DNA from: Klebsormidium nitens
Taxonomy: Eukaryota; Streptophyta; Klebsormidiophyceae; Klebsormidiales; Klebsormidiaceae
Length of the DNA stretch: 64,000 nucleotides
Assembly: GCA_000708835.1 (NCBI GenBank)
Contig: DF237118.1
Span: 94,668 to 158,667, forward strand
Direction: 5' to 3'
The notes below the pieces were generated by a model. It was not told the origin of the DNA and ran no database searches. It was given only the letters and a program-made list of their open reading frames with translations. Shown piece after piece: positions 26,262 through 37,460 of the stretch. The position numbers were made by a program, and so were the translations under genes. Position 1 is the first letter of the stretch. Every line of letters starts with the position of its first letter.

Positions 26262-26962
26262 CTTCCCTGCACGGATCAATCCTGCCTCAGCCTGCTCTGG
26301 ACTCCTGTTTTGAGAGGCGCGCCGCAGCTGTCGATCTTGCACAATCGGACTTTGCTGTGCCCAAAACGAAGCCAAACGCAGCGCGCATGCATGCGGCCAC
26401 CTCAGCAATGACGGCACCAAATAAAGGTCCAAGAGCCGTCGATATCGCCCTCCATTCTTGCAGATGGAAAGGAGCGCGCTGAAGCCGTTCGATCCAACAA
26501 CGAGAAGTAGCACAAGCCGTCCGATGGAAAGCAGTACATAACTGTCCGGCCTGACGTCAATCATGCAGATTCCTTTTCCGATGAAGTGGATCCACCATTT
26601 TCAGTAGCAGCACCAATTCACGTCCAGTCGACAGTGGCGTTGATGGAGGCCAGGCATGATCCTCTTTCTGCAATTATACCTTCGCACAGTTGGTCTACGT
26701 TCTGGGTTCTGATCAGCAAGGCTGCCTCTGTTGAACTGATGTGACTTGTTTACTGAAGTCCACATGAGACCTAACAGGGCGCAAGGCGGGCGCGGTGAAT
26801 CTCGTCATTGGTTTTCAGCCCGCTCAAGTCTGCACCCCCCACAGACAGCAGCTCACGTTCCAATGCTGGCAATGTCAGCAGTCTGATGTTAAAAAGGATT
26901 CATGGGATTGTCTGGTGTTGTGAGGAGCTGTGAACTTCACATTCAGCATTGTTAGGCAGCAG
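26262..26962. promoter_or_regulatory. shared divergent promoter region, MDAR and GDPD
   Basis: About 700 bp between the most upstream MDAR ATG (26261, minus) and the first in-frame GDPD ATG (26963, plus). The position makes it the likely promoter and 5' UTR interval for both genes. I cannot identify individual elements. The MDAR frame stays open upstream to about 26564, but I see no reason to take it as coding. Confidence 0.4.
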
Positions 26963-29900
26963 ATGCGCTATTTATCAAGGATGGAGTCTATTTCGCAGTT
27001 TGTGTTGTACGGGACAGGAGCACTCTTTGCTGCTGCTGCACTGAAAACAGTCTATGTCAAGGCGGTGAGATCAGACATACTGGTTGATGTGTCAATATCT
27101 CCAGTATTGAAGCAGATGCGCTGGCCAGTTCATGCGTCTCACAGGTGAGGGATTCGCAAGCTTTCTGACACAGGGACAAGTCTGCAGAATCCGAATTGGA
27201 GTTGTCTTACAGTCGCAAAGCAATTGAGGCGAAACTAAGTTTGCCAGGTTATGAAGTTCAGTGTTACAAGTTGAGGTCTTCGGAGCGCAGACTGTACTGT
27301 TTCTGGATCCTTAGCCTTTCTTTATACGGACACCTCATCTGAAGCTTGAGCATAAAATTGATGCAAGACACAGCATATGGAGAAATGTTCTCAAATAGGA
27401 TAACATCTTGCGCTGGACAATGAAAGTACTGGAAGCCACCAACTGGGGTCGCTTGGACTAATCTTTTTCCGGTATCTTTGCAAAAAGGTGATCTTCTAAC
27501 AATGCTGTCGAAATACTCATCCAGAATGTTGACTTCATTGTTGCAGAGGTGGTAGCCGGGCCTGGCCCGAGAACACAATGCTCGCTTTCCGCAACGCAGT
27601 GGGTATGACAGGCGGAGTTGGAGAGGTGCCACGCACACAAGTCATTGAGTTTGATGTTCAAAAGTCAAGGGACAACATTCTGGTGAGGAGTGTGTAGGAA
27701 AGGAAGAGCTGATTGGTGTCACTGCATCTATTGCTGGCTATCTGCGGAGAAAGTTCCCAAGGCTTCAGACAGCTGCCTGAAAGCTCTTCTCAAGCGTGAG
27801 GAATCTAGCAGCAAAGCAAATGAACGAACATGAACAACAGAAAGTCATGCGTTACAGACAAGGTCAAAAGTGAAAGGGGGTTTTGAATCTTCAATATGGC
27901 CTACCGTCAGACTCAGATGCTGAAGTTGGGCCTAAGGAAAACAGTCCTTGTGCAGGTTATTATGCATGACTACAACGTTGCCACCACGACAAACGGGACT
28001 GGACTTATTTCTCAGCTCACATTGGATGAAATCAAGTGAGCTACCCGTGCTGCACAAGTTGCAATTGTCGTGTGACTTTGAACAGGATGACCTCAGATTC
28101 TGATATAATATAGCAGTCAAAGCTCGTATCAGTAGCCAATATCCTACGTCTATTACATCCGGTGGATCTCTTCGCAGGAAGCGCTTATCGGCCTTCAACG
28201 GTATCTAGGGCATCTCCTAGGGCGTATCGCTCGTTCCAATGATTACATCTACAAATTTGTGCAGAAAGCTGGATGCAGGATACCGTTTCACCACTGATGA
28301 AGGACTCACATATCCTTATCGCGGAAAAGGGATCACGGTTCCTACGCTCGAGGAAGTAAGCCCCTAACATCGGAAGCTGCTTTTAAAGTCTACTTGTTTC
28401 GAAGCATCCTTCACAATTGTCAGTGGAAGGCAACGAAGTTGTATTCCATGAGGAGGCCTCCCGAATGTCGTACATAAGAAAACCTGAGATGAGCTCGTTT
28501 GCTGGCTGGGCCTTTGTATCGAGATCTGGAGTAGGTTAGGCATCTGCCCCAAACCCGTCTGCAGAAATGTCGATCTTTTCAGGATTTGTGATTGTCATGT
28601 TTTTGGTCGCAGATGAGGTTAGGTGCAGATTGCAACTCGTTGAAGGCTACTTTGCTCATTGTGTTAAGCTGAAACTTACTCTCCCAGGTCCTCAGTACTT
28701 TCGTGCCAATCAAAGAACTACTCTTCTACATCGACTTCAAGAGCCCGGGTGCTGTAGCAGACACACTCGAGGTTGTCAAGCGTTTTGGGATTGAGGAGCG
28801 AATCATCATGGGAGCGATTCCTACGGATGCGAACTTGGAGGTAGGAGTCTTTGCCTTTCACTTGAACTGTATAAGGTAGTCTTTGAAATAGACTACAAGA
28901 TATGCACTCTGCTCACAAGGATATTCGAATTTCGCCAAAATTTTGCTTGTAGGTTGACGAGAACGGCACAGGTTTTGACAACCTTTTGTTTGTCTGTCCG
29001 CTTCGACAGCACACCCTTTGAAGCCTTACAGTCTATTGTCTGGAGTGCATCCAGAGATTAGAATGTCGGGAGATCCCGCGGCCGCCATTAGCATCCTACG
29101 AGCTAAGACATTCGACAGCCTCCGAAAATACTGCTGATTCTGTCGTTTGAGGATCCGTTGTTATATTGTGACGATGCCGCATTGGCGTCTCAGGGTTGCC
29201 GTCGGATCTGATCACCGCCTGTAGTTCCGCAGGTCAGAAGATTAAAGCCGTCCTGCGTTCCGGTAACCCCAGACAAGAACAGCATGATACTCATGTGAGT
29301 CTTCAAGTTCCCTAGCTTCCCGTGTCAGCTGAAGCACTATCCTGGTCCTTTCGATACCTAGAACACTTCTCGAACGATCTCGAAAAGTCGAGCAGACTGG
29401 GTATGTTCGCAAGCCGGTTGCAAGTGAACTAACTTCTCTCAAAAGCAGAGTCCCTTCACTTTCTCACGCGTTCAAAATTCGAGGGGTGAGAAGCGGGCGG
29501 GATGAGCTTGGCCGTTGGTGGCACGTTGGTGGCACAACGAGACTCGTCGTCAAGGGGGCCGTTGCGGCCCAGAGCTTTACCTGCGCTTTTTCTCCGTATA
29601 GAATGGAGAGCCTCTGGCAACCAACAAGAGGACTGACCTGTCTCGTTTCATGACTTAGCGATGATTCCGAGTAGGTCTCAGGACCTTCGGTTCGGAAGCC
29701 CGTCCGGCATGCATCACGTGATAGCGCTGGACAGTCCAGGGAGGCTGACAAACGGCCTTCGGTATCGTTGTGTTGGCAGGCTAGCATGATCCCGTGATTT
29801 GTTTCCTTTAGGTATGCGATGTACTGCCTCGGTTTGCTGTGGGTGGTTCCTATGCGGTTCGAGATCGTGGGGACCACAGCGCACCGCTGGGGCTTCAAAG

Positions 29901-30605
29901 TGTTGACGCCCGGGCTGGTCAAGGCGTTCCACGACCGCGGAGTACGTCACGTTATCCTTCACGTTGTCATGACGTCACCAAGCTATCTCCTGCATTCTGT
30001 AAAGCGGAAGCGGTGCACTTGTGGTTGTTATGCACGTTGAGCTGATTGCGGGGCGGCTTGGTTTCGAGCGCGCATGTATTTGCATTGACAAGCCCTCAAG
30101 TCACACCAGTTTGAATGGGATTACGGTACGGGCTGGCAGACGAGGGGGTTGGTGAGACACTTGCGCTCCTGTATCATCGGGTGCAAACGCCGCTGATGAT
30201 AAGCTTGCTTGACCTTTTGCAGAGATTACTGGCTGTTTTCGGGCCGCATATCGACACCCCTGAAGGCCAAGTGAGCGCTGCGTTTACTCCGTCTGTCAAG
30301 CTGCACATACCGTACTGATGTAAAGGCGTTGTGTAAATTTCGCATGCTCGCTTCAACACGAGCGCGGCTGGTATATATTGTCAAGGAAAGCGAGTTGGGT
30401 CTAGTCTTATGATAATGCGAAGAAGTACGCAGGATACCCATGTGGACCTTCCAACTCGATTCATGATTTTGCCCCTCTTTTCATGCAGTTGGACTGCATA
30501 CGGATGGGCGTCGACATGCTCTTCACCGACAGACCCGACGTTTTGAGTGTCACCCTGGAGGGCCTAGCGAAGGAGAAGGAAAGCACAAATAAAGCGCTGA
30601 GTTGA
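26963..30605 (+). CDS. glycerophosphodiester phosphodiesterase (GDPD) with N-terminal membrane segment
   Basis: Supported exons: 26963-27144, 27547-27682, 27956-28035, 28265-28355, 28688-28840, 29233-29294, 29812 to about 29945, a piece near 30011-30035, and 30489-30605 (TGA). The enzyme hydrolyses glycerophosphodiesters to glycerol-3-phosphate and an alcohol. A hydrophobic segment (about residues 10-30) precedes the domain. Catalytic marks are HRGG (60-63), PENT (68-71), EFD (Glu95, Asp97) and MHD (His110-Asp111). TTTNGTG, LDAGYRF, FYIDFKSPG, RWGFKVLTPGLVKAFHDRG and MGVDMLFTDRPD follow in family order. All junctions to exon 7 are in phase. The stretch between about 29945 and 30488 is unresolved: VHLW is visible but I could not find a clean exon chain to the last exon. 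First ATG 26963 or second ATG 26981 could be the start. Confidence 0.85.
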
Positions 30606-31042
30606 CCTTCCCCGTATTTAACATAAAGACAGTAAACTTATCTTATCTAGTGGCGACTCAAGTGCGAGGTGTAGACAACGGTCGAAGAGCGTTGTTGTAT
30701 AGCAGGTTGGCTCGACACAATATGCTGATTCTCCTATCAAGCATCTAGTCGAAATTGAAGAGTTTCTTGAGACGAACATATAAGGATGCACCTGCGTTCA
30801 GGTGTCACTGGAGCACTAAAACGCACGCTCGTGGAGTACATTGAGGGCCGACTCGTTGTTTGCAGTAGTGATCGTCATATGATAGATGTGCATACTGCAT
30901 TCCTGCTTAATTGGGCCTTTTTGAGTTGGCTGGCAACACGAAGGCCTTTCATAGCTAGACGCAAGGGGTTCATGCGGACCTAGGTTTCGTAGATTGTGAA
31001 CCTTCAACTGGAACCTTTCTTGGATCCCACCAAATATTTATT

Positions 31043-31652
31043 CATGGCATCGTGTCAAAACACCTGTGCAGTGGCGTCCGGACCTCCGGTTTTCCGAATT
31101 TCCTTGATGGGGCTGGTGGCCGGTTTTCGGAGCTCCGTGGCGAAGAGTCGAGGGGGCTGGTGGCCGGTGCCCGGTTGAGCATTTTCGACAGCATTCAAAA
31201 CCCACAAATTTGTCGGAAAGTCTGCCTATAGATAACTGCTCCACCTCGTATACATGTACCAAACGGGTTGCCGGCCCCCTGCGAGAAGCCGCATGGGACA
31301 GGCCACAGCAACCGACCGGTCTGGGACGAGATGGTCAAACGGGTTTTGTCTAACACATTGACATTGAAGGGTCCAGCCGCATATATGTAGTTGGGTTTTT
31401 GCCTTATACAGCTCTAAGTCGCACACGAGCCCTTTGCAAATCGACTGGTTTGAAGTCTAAATCCGGAGTGATTGATTGCAGGCCCCATCGTCGTATATCT
31501 TTCTGATCTCAATTTATTCTGCCTCGGGGCTTGGGTACCCCTGGTGGCCGGTTTTTTTTGGGTCTTTTTCTGCTCGCACCCCCCTGGTGGCCGGTGTTTT
31601 TTTCGGAGGTCCGGACGCCCTTGCACAAGTGTTTTGACACGATGCCCATGAT
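31043..31652. mobile_element. non-autonomous TIR element (MITE-like)
   Basis: The left end (31052-31092, starting near TCATGGCATCGTGTC) is matched by an inverted right end (about 31602-31652, ending GACACGATGCCCATGA). The arms are about 45-48 bp with few mismatches and share GTCCGGAC and GTGTTTTGACACGATG. The interior is about 500 bp with no transposase. It holds four copies of CTGGTGGCCGGT near 31113, 31157, 31540 and 31583. Target-site duplications are not obvious. Confidence 0.65.
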
Positions 31653-32300
31653 GTATTGCAGATTTGAGACCCGCCTGGGTTCTCAATTGAACAATGATTG
31701 CTTTAATTGCTTGAATAAGTTCTTCATGCACCGCTCAGCCGTCTAGGCCGCATGTAGCATATAGCTGACGCGATTTTCTACGATTCCCGCGATCGTCATC
31801 AGATGATCGTGACATGCCAACACTGACAGGTTGGATTATCCTTGATCGCATAGCAGGCTGCCTTTCACTGTTGATGAGGGTTGTACGGTAGCTTTGTTGC
31901 TTGGAGGAGGCTTGGATTTTCAACAACTAGATTTTGGCCTAAATGATTAACCGGGACAAAGCCTTCAAGTCACGGTCACTTTGTCTGGTAATGGTAAGAA
32001 ACCAACCATTGCCAGCTGCCGGGCCCGGGCCCGCCGCCGAGGCGGCCGGGCCCAGGTGTTATTAGAATCGGGATGCTATTTGAGTCGCTCGGACGGTGGC
32101 CGCCCGGCGAGGAGCCCCGGGCCCAGCAGGCTCCCGACTGCGAAGTTCGAACGCCTCACATGCGCTCCTCAAACTGCCTTCTTACCTCCCTACTCTAGTT
32201 TCCAGCTCCTGAGCTTGCATGCAGCCTAAGACCAAAAGTACTACGGTAGCTGCTAGGTAGTACTAAGTACTTCTCCGATGAAGCCTCAGAAGGGGGAAAA

Positions 32301-32324
32301 CCTGAGCCTGAGCCTGAGCCTGAG
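32301..32324 (+). repeat. CCTGAG hexamer microsatellite
   Basis: Four units, about 90 bp upstream of the PEX10 ATG, probably in its 5' leader. Confidence 0.7.
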
Positions 32325-32413
32325 GGAGGCTGGTGATCCGCCCTTCCCATTACATACTTCCTACTACTGTCCAGCTTTGGCTCGGAACGCTCTCCTGCAC
32401 AAGAGCGCCCCAG

Positions 32414-35400
32414 ATGGCAAGCAGTTCCGAAGCCGCGATGCAGGGGCGGCAGGGTCGGGCCAGCAGGCCGGCCGCACAGTATGTCCTTCCCTCGTTTCCT
32501 CCCGCAGCTCAGCCGGAGGTGATGCGCGCTGCAGAGAAGGACGAGCAGTACCTGAAGCACGTGTCAGACACGTGCTATGACATCGCTCGGCGATACCTAG
32601 GTACTTTTTGGCATCAGCCTGGTTTCAGGTTCCCTGTTGTTGCCACGCCTGCCCAATTGTGGTTGGCGTTGAATGCCCTGCTTGAAAAGTCATAACGTGC
32701 TCATGCAGGTTGGGTGGGGATTGTTAACTCTCTTAATGCTTTTGTTGTAGCAGCATGTAGCAGGTGTCCCAGACAATATAAAGATGGGCGACTAGGGAAG
32801 TCAAGCCATTGAACCCGTACTCTAAGAATGCCCCCAGAAGTAACCCAGTGTTCCTTTGCTAGCGCTTTTGTACCTTCAACTCTTTCAATCCCTGCCTTTC
32901 AGATTCAGGCCTAAACTTTCTTAGTTTTTCAACTTCTTTGTGGTGTGCAGGAGCAAGAAGAGCTGCTGAGTATCAGAATGAGGTGTGTGGTGGCTTCTAA
33001 CCATTTCTTGAATGGTTGTATTGTTCCAGCCGACATTGTATGCCTTACAATTTTGAAAAGTTGATTTCCTCCACTTATTGCTTGACAACGTCTTCGCCCC
33101 ATCCGTCGTTGTCGATGCCTGTTTCCTGTCTCGCAGACCCTGTTACTTTTGATCCAGCTACACGAGCAGCTTTGGTTTTCTGATCTTGAGAAAACTTTGT
33201 GGTCATTCGCTGCTAGCACTATCAGATGGAGCGCTCTTGTGCGCGTTTGCAGACGAGGCTAGCCGGGCGGCTGCTGTACTATCTTCTAACAACCGGCACC
33301 GGCATACAAACACTCGGCGAAGAATACTGCGACATCCGACAGGTAAAAAAGCGAGTTGGAATTGCTCTTGGTGCCGCAAAGTTATGAGGCCCAGCTTGCC
33401 TTACAAATGATGTGCCGAAAGCCCGCCAATATCTGTTCTTCTCGGAAGTAGCAAAAGTTTCTGGATATTTTCTGGATTGACTTGAATGCATGGACCGCGG
33501 TCTGTGCTTGCCCCTTCCGCAGCTCTTGATGTTGGGCGTGCTTCGCACTTCTGCCCTCTCTGGAACATCGAAATCTGCTCTGGAATGGCTTTCAAAGGCT
33601 CATGAGGCTGGAAAATGTAATAAGTGTGCCTGAGTTCCATTGCTGCGCCATTCATGTCAGGAACTTGCAGCGCCAAACATGCCACCAAGTCGGCAGTGTT
33701 CTTAATCCTAACTTTGTCACAACAACGTGAATTGCAATCGAAAGTTGTTTTTGTAGAGGAGCGGTCTATCTTCAGGCAGTTGGCCCATCCGCCCTTCTCC
33801 CACCCTCCTTCGTTGGGGTTCGCTCATTTCGGACCCTCTTTCCACTCCCTATGAAGCCCGCAAACACAGCTGTCGTTGAGCATAGGGTCTCTTTCATGAC
33901 CTTTTCGATCCTGCTTCTGTTCCTGTCATGTCGGACAAACTTTCAACGGCTTCGAAAACCTCGTCTCCTACCTCCCAGAGTGTACTAGCAGTTGCTCGAG
34001 TCTGTTATTGGGCCATCGATATCAGAGTAGCATATATTCTCCTTTCGATCCTTGTCGCTGATGCGCTTACAAGATTTTGACAAAGTAAACAAGGTTGGCT
34101 ATTCAAGGTGGTCTTCCTATCGATCCTTATTGCTTATACAGGGGTAAAAGAGCTAACTACGGTTGGTCATTGTCATTGATGCTTATACATGGGTTGATCT
34201 AACTAACTACGGTTGGTTATTCCAGGTGTTCGGCCCGGCCGCCCTTCCTCCGACGTCCGGTCGCCGGGCCTCGCTCGTCTTTCTCCAGACCCTCTTCCCA
34301 TACCTTATGGAGCGCGCCAGCAAACGCGTCGCCGCACGAGGGCTAGCGATGTCTGATTCGGACGTTTCTCAAACCTTTAGTCCTAGTCATCCCGTGTCCG
34401 AAAGCAGAACACCCCTCTCCGAAAATGAAGGCGATGCGGCAGCGGGGCTGTTTCAAGATGCAGAGGACGCCAACGAACCCTCCGAAGAGGGGTCGAGTGG
34501 GAGGCCCGGACCGTCCGAAAGCGGGAGGGGTTCAGGAACTCAGGTGGGGGAGATTGAGGAGGAGAGCGGGATCAGCGTTCGGTGGACAGGCGTACACGAG
34601 CGGCGGGTGGAAGTGTCGGAAGTGTGGAGGGGAAGGCGCATGCGCCTCGGGGTGACGTGGCTGAATTTTGTCCGGTGGTGGCCCACAGTGAGTGACGTCC
34701 GCACCTACTTGAACAAAGGGAAAATTGGCATCCCCTAGGGGTCAATTTGCGGTTCTTACGATTTGGAAAGGGGTGTGCTCTTGCTTGCACCTGCAAGAAC
34801 AGTTGGAAATTGGGCGTTCGCTAGGGGTCAATTTGTGATTTTTTTGATCGGGAAAGGGTGTGCCGTTGCCTGCACATGCCTGACAAGGTTTCGACCCTTC
34901 TTTCATCACTTGATACCAGAAGGAGCGTCGCAAAAGCGTCTTTCACAGCGCATTTACACCTTCGCCCCCCTGGCTCGCATGTGGTATCAAGATCTGGTAT
35001 TTGAACGCAGGTCCTGGGATGAGAAACTTGTGGAAATAAGCATTTTGATCCTCTTGAAATGCCGTGGACAGGCCCCCTGAATACAAGGTGCGACTTGATT
35101 TTCCCGTCGTCTGAGAACCTTTGACCTTCCAAACCAGATTAGGAAAGGTTTGTAGGAGTAATGTTCGAACAGGATGCCACAATCACAACTTTGTTTACTG
35201 CAGGCCCTCCCAGCGCTGCGAGAAATTGCCGAGCTGGGTTTCCGCTACCACCTCATGCTCTTCTACTTCTTCGGTGAGAGGACGCGCTCTTCGTTTTGAA
35301 ACTTTCTTCGCTGTCGCTTCTATTCTAATATTGAAGATATCGTGACAAATTAGGCGACTTGACCAGCTGCTGAGCCCAACTGTTCTGCCAGTCATTGGAA

Positions 35401-37460
35401 GAACAGGAGGCATCTGCACCTTCTCTTCCTCGTTGCTCGACGGAACCATGAAAACTGGGAATTGCAAAGGCGATCTCTGCCATTCGGTCGATGCATGCTC
35501 TTCACTTCGTCTGGAATTGGAACTCTCCAGTTTAGTGCCCATTTAGCACCTTTACGTTGCAAATTTCTCGCAACTCTTTTCGTCTTGATAACAATCAAGG
35601 GGCACTACTCCGCTGTCTCGTGCTCTTCAGGGACCACCGCACAAGTTATGCGCCTTTTCTTCCTCAGACACGCACTACCAGCCTGAGCAGACGGACAACC
35701 AGCGTGCGATACCTCTTACTTGCCGAGGTTCAGATGCAACCACTCGCTATGGCAACAGAGCTTCATAGATCGATGATTCCCAATTTTTTTTCCAGGGAGT
35801 AAATACCATCTAAGCAAGCGGGGGTGCAATACTTTCTCACTTGCCGATGCTCTGTCAAACCCCTCGTTATCGAAACACTATGGTCACAGAGCCTTTTCGC
35901 TTTATGACCTCCGTTTTCGCTTCCAGGGACGTACTACAATCTAAGCAAAAGGACAACCGGGGTGCGGTACCTCTTCACCGGTCGGGGCTTGGACCAACGT
36001 CCCCGGTACAACATCCTGGGGCTGTTCCTGTTTGTCCAGCTGGCCGTTGTCGGGGGGGGCCTTCTGCGGCGCCAGATTATTCCCACCCTCACGGCCGCAG
36101 TGCAGCTGCAGGCGCGGGAGCAGACGGCGCGAAGGGGTGAGAAACGGCACTCTGGAAAGAGTCCCTTTGCTTACAATCTTACGGCATGAGCATGTTCGTT
36201 GTCGATGATTGAATTTCGTCTTCGTTTGCTAGTTGCGACTGGCGGAGGCCCCAGCCACTACGATCGGCAGTCGTGCTGACGTCAGCGGTCTACCGTTCGC
36301 GACCTTCTTTAAGCGGCACTCTTGATGACGTCAGCGGTTCGCAACCTTCCACGACGATGATGGTGCATTGGATTCGCACATAGGACGTGCTGGTTCTCTG
36401 CTTGACACTTGTCACGCTGAGGTTGCGCCAACTGTCTTTCGAGCAGGTAGGCAGGGCCCGTTGCTATTGGACGCGGACGGGATACCGGTGGACGACGCGT
36501 CAAGTCGGAAGGAGGCGGCACAAGAAGCGGAGGTCAGTCCGCAATAAGAGACGTCTCTGCGTGGAATAGGGAAAGAATGCGCCCAAACAAGGCCCAAGAA
36601 CGCCCTGGATGCCAGTACTGTTGGATTCTGGGACTTTTCAGAAGCAAAGCGATTCTAGTTGCCCGCAAGAAGAGTTTTACCTTTGCATCGGGAGTCATAT
36701 TGTTCATTGCGTCCTCTGCCTTACTTCAACTTATTGCTTGGCTGTTTCCCCCGTCAGCACTTTCCATATTCGAGGGCACAAACACAAACAGCCAGTGGTG
36801 GGTGACAGTAACCAGCGTTATAACGAACTTTGTTTGGAGGCGTGAGAATATCGTGAGTAGCTATATATGTGCTGGCTAGTTTCGCTTGCACCAGAACCCT
36901 ATCAGTGCGTCCTGGTTGGAGAGCGTTTAGAAACGATTGCTTTGGTTTGCTAGTGTGCGATCAAGAGCATTGGCACATTTTTCGTTTCCGCAAACCGTTG
37001 TCACTCGTTTTTACCTGGTGGGTTTCGGATTCGCCGGTGCGCCAAACGGTTGACTCAACGTTATTCTGCATTGTACAGGTGTCGATAAGCAGTAAGTGTG
37101 CCCTCTGCCTGAGCGTGCGGACCAATCCAACTGCCACCTCGTGTGGCCACGTGTTCTGCTGGTACGTTGTCTTTTACACCAGTGCTGGCTCACACCAGAC
37201 ACACAATCTTGCGGTTGATTGCTCCTGCTGGAAATGATGAGTCTGACATACGGGACGCGTTCTGGTGATGGCACTCCTCAGATTAGGCAGGTTACGCAAA
37301 GCTTCTTTTGCTGCCCCTTCCGGAAACGTCATTTATCACCTTCGTTTTTGTGTGCAGGAACTGCATCGCGGAGTGGTGTAATGAGAAGCCCGAGTGCCCA
37401 TTATGTCGGGCCCCGATCACTCACTCCGAGCTCGTGTGCTTGTATCACGCGGACTTTTAG
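32414..37460 (+). CDS. PEX10: peroxin-10, peroxisomal RING E3 ubiquitin ligase
   Basis: Nine exons: 32414-32600, 32951-32982, 33253-33342, 34226-34687, 35204-35273, 35927-36136, 36447-36532, 37079-37161 and 37358-37460 (TAG), 440 aa, all phases consistent. PEX10 sits in the peroxisomal membrane with PEX2 and PEX12 and ubiquitinates the import receptor PEX5 for recycling. Family marks are [37 protein letters not shown]-like [27 protein letters not shown] and a C-terminal C3HC4 RING (about residues 385-428): CALC, CGHVFC, NC, CPLC. The tail is [11 protein letters not shown]. It is longer than the roughly 380-aa Arabidopsis protein because of a Ser/Glu-rich insert in exon 4 (about residues 139-215). 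Introns 3 and 5 hold decayed copies of the next exon's start. Confidence 0.95.
33770..33895 (+). repeat. decayed copy of PEX10 exon 4 start inside intron 3
   Basis: After a cag at about 33774, the intron reads through blocks shared with exon 4 in the same order: CCGCCCTTC, GGACCCTCTT, a match to the exon's CCATACCTTATGGAGC, then gcaaac and tcgttg. This covers roughly 110 bases. The real exon 4 begins at 34226, about 450 bp downstream. A shorter repeat (ctaactacggttggt, about 34157 and 34205) lies just before the true acceptor. Confidence 0.6.
34729..34900 (+). repeat. 87-bp tandem repeat in PEX10 intron 4
   Basis: Two copies begin near 34734 and 34821 with CTAGGGGTCAATTTG. They continue through a shared ggaaaggg(g)tgtgc and ttgc(t/c)tgcac. 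Purely intronic, near the exon 4 donor. Confidence 0.7.
35660..36010 (+). repeat. two decayed copies of the PEX10 exon 6 acceptor junction in intron 5
   Basis: The real junction at 35921-36010 (ttccag, then GGACGTACTACAATCTAAGC) is matched by copies starting at about 35665 and 35793. The first copy keeps ACGGACAACCAGCGTGCGAT and ACCTCTTACTTG. The second keeps tttccag, ACCATCTAAGCAAGCGGGGG and CTCACTTGCCGA. Spacing is about 128-131 bp, and the similarity covers about 90 exon bases plus the preceding intron (gctatgg, cagagc). Confidence 0.8.

Larger units (their letters stand above)
30606..32413. other. intergenic region with repeats
   Basis: Between GDPD and PEX10 on the same strand. It holds a terminal-inverted-repeat element (31043-31652), a GC-rich near-palindromic patch at about 32021-32058 and a hexamer microsatellite before PEX10. 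No coding block was found. Confidence 0.5.

Noticed and set aside
28956-29120. Possible extra GDPD exons (VDENGT.. and LLSGVHPEIRMSG..)
   Set aside because: Joining 28840 directly to 29233 keeps phase and gives the family spacing. The extra pieces need a 19-base micro-exon and lack a good donor.
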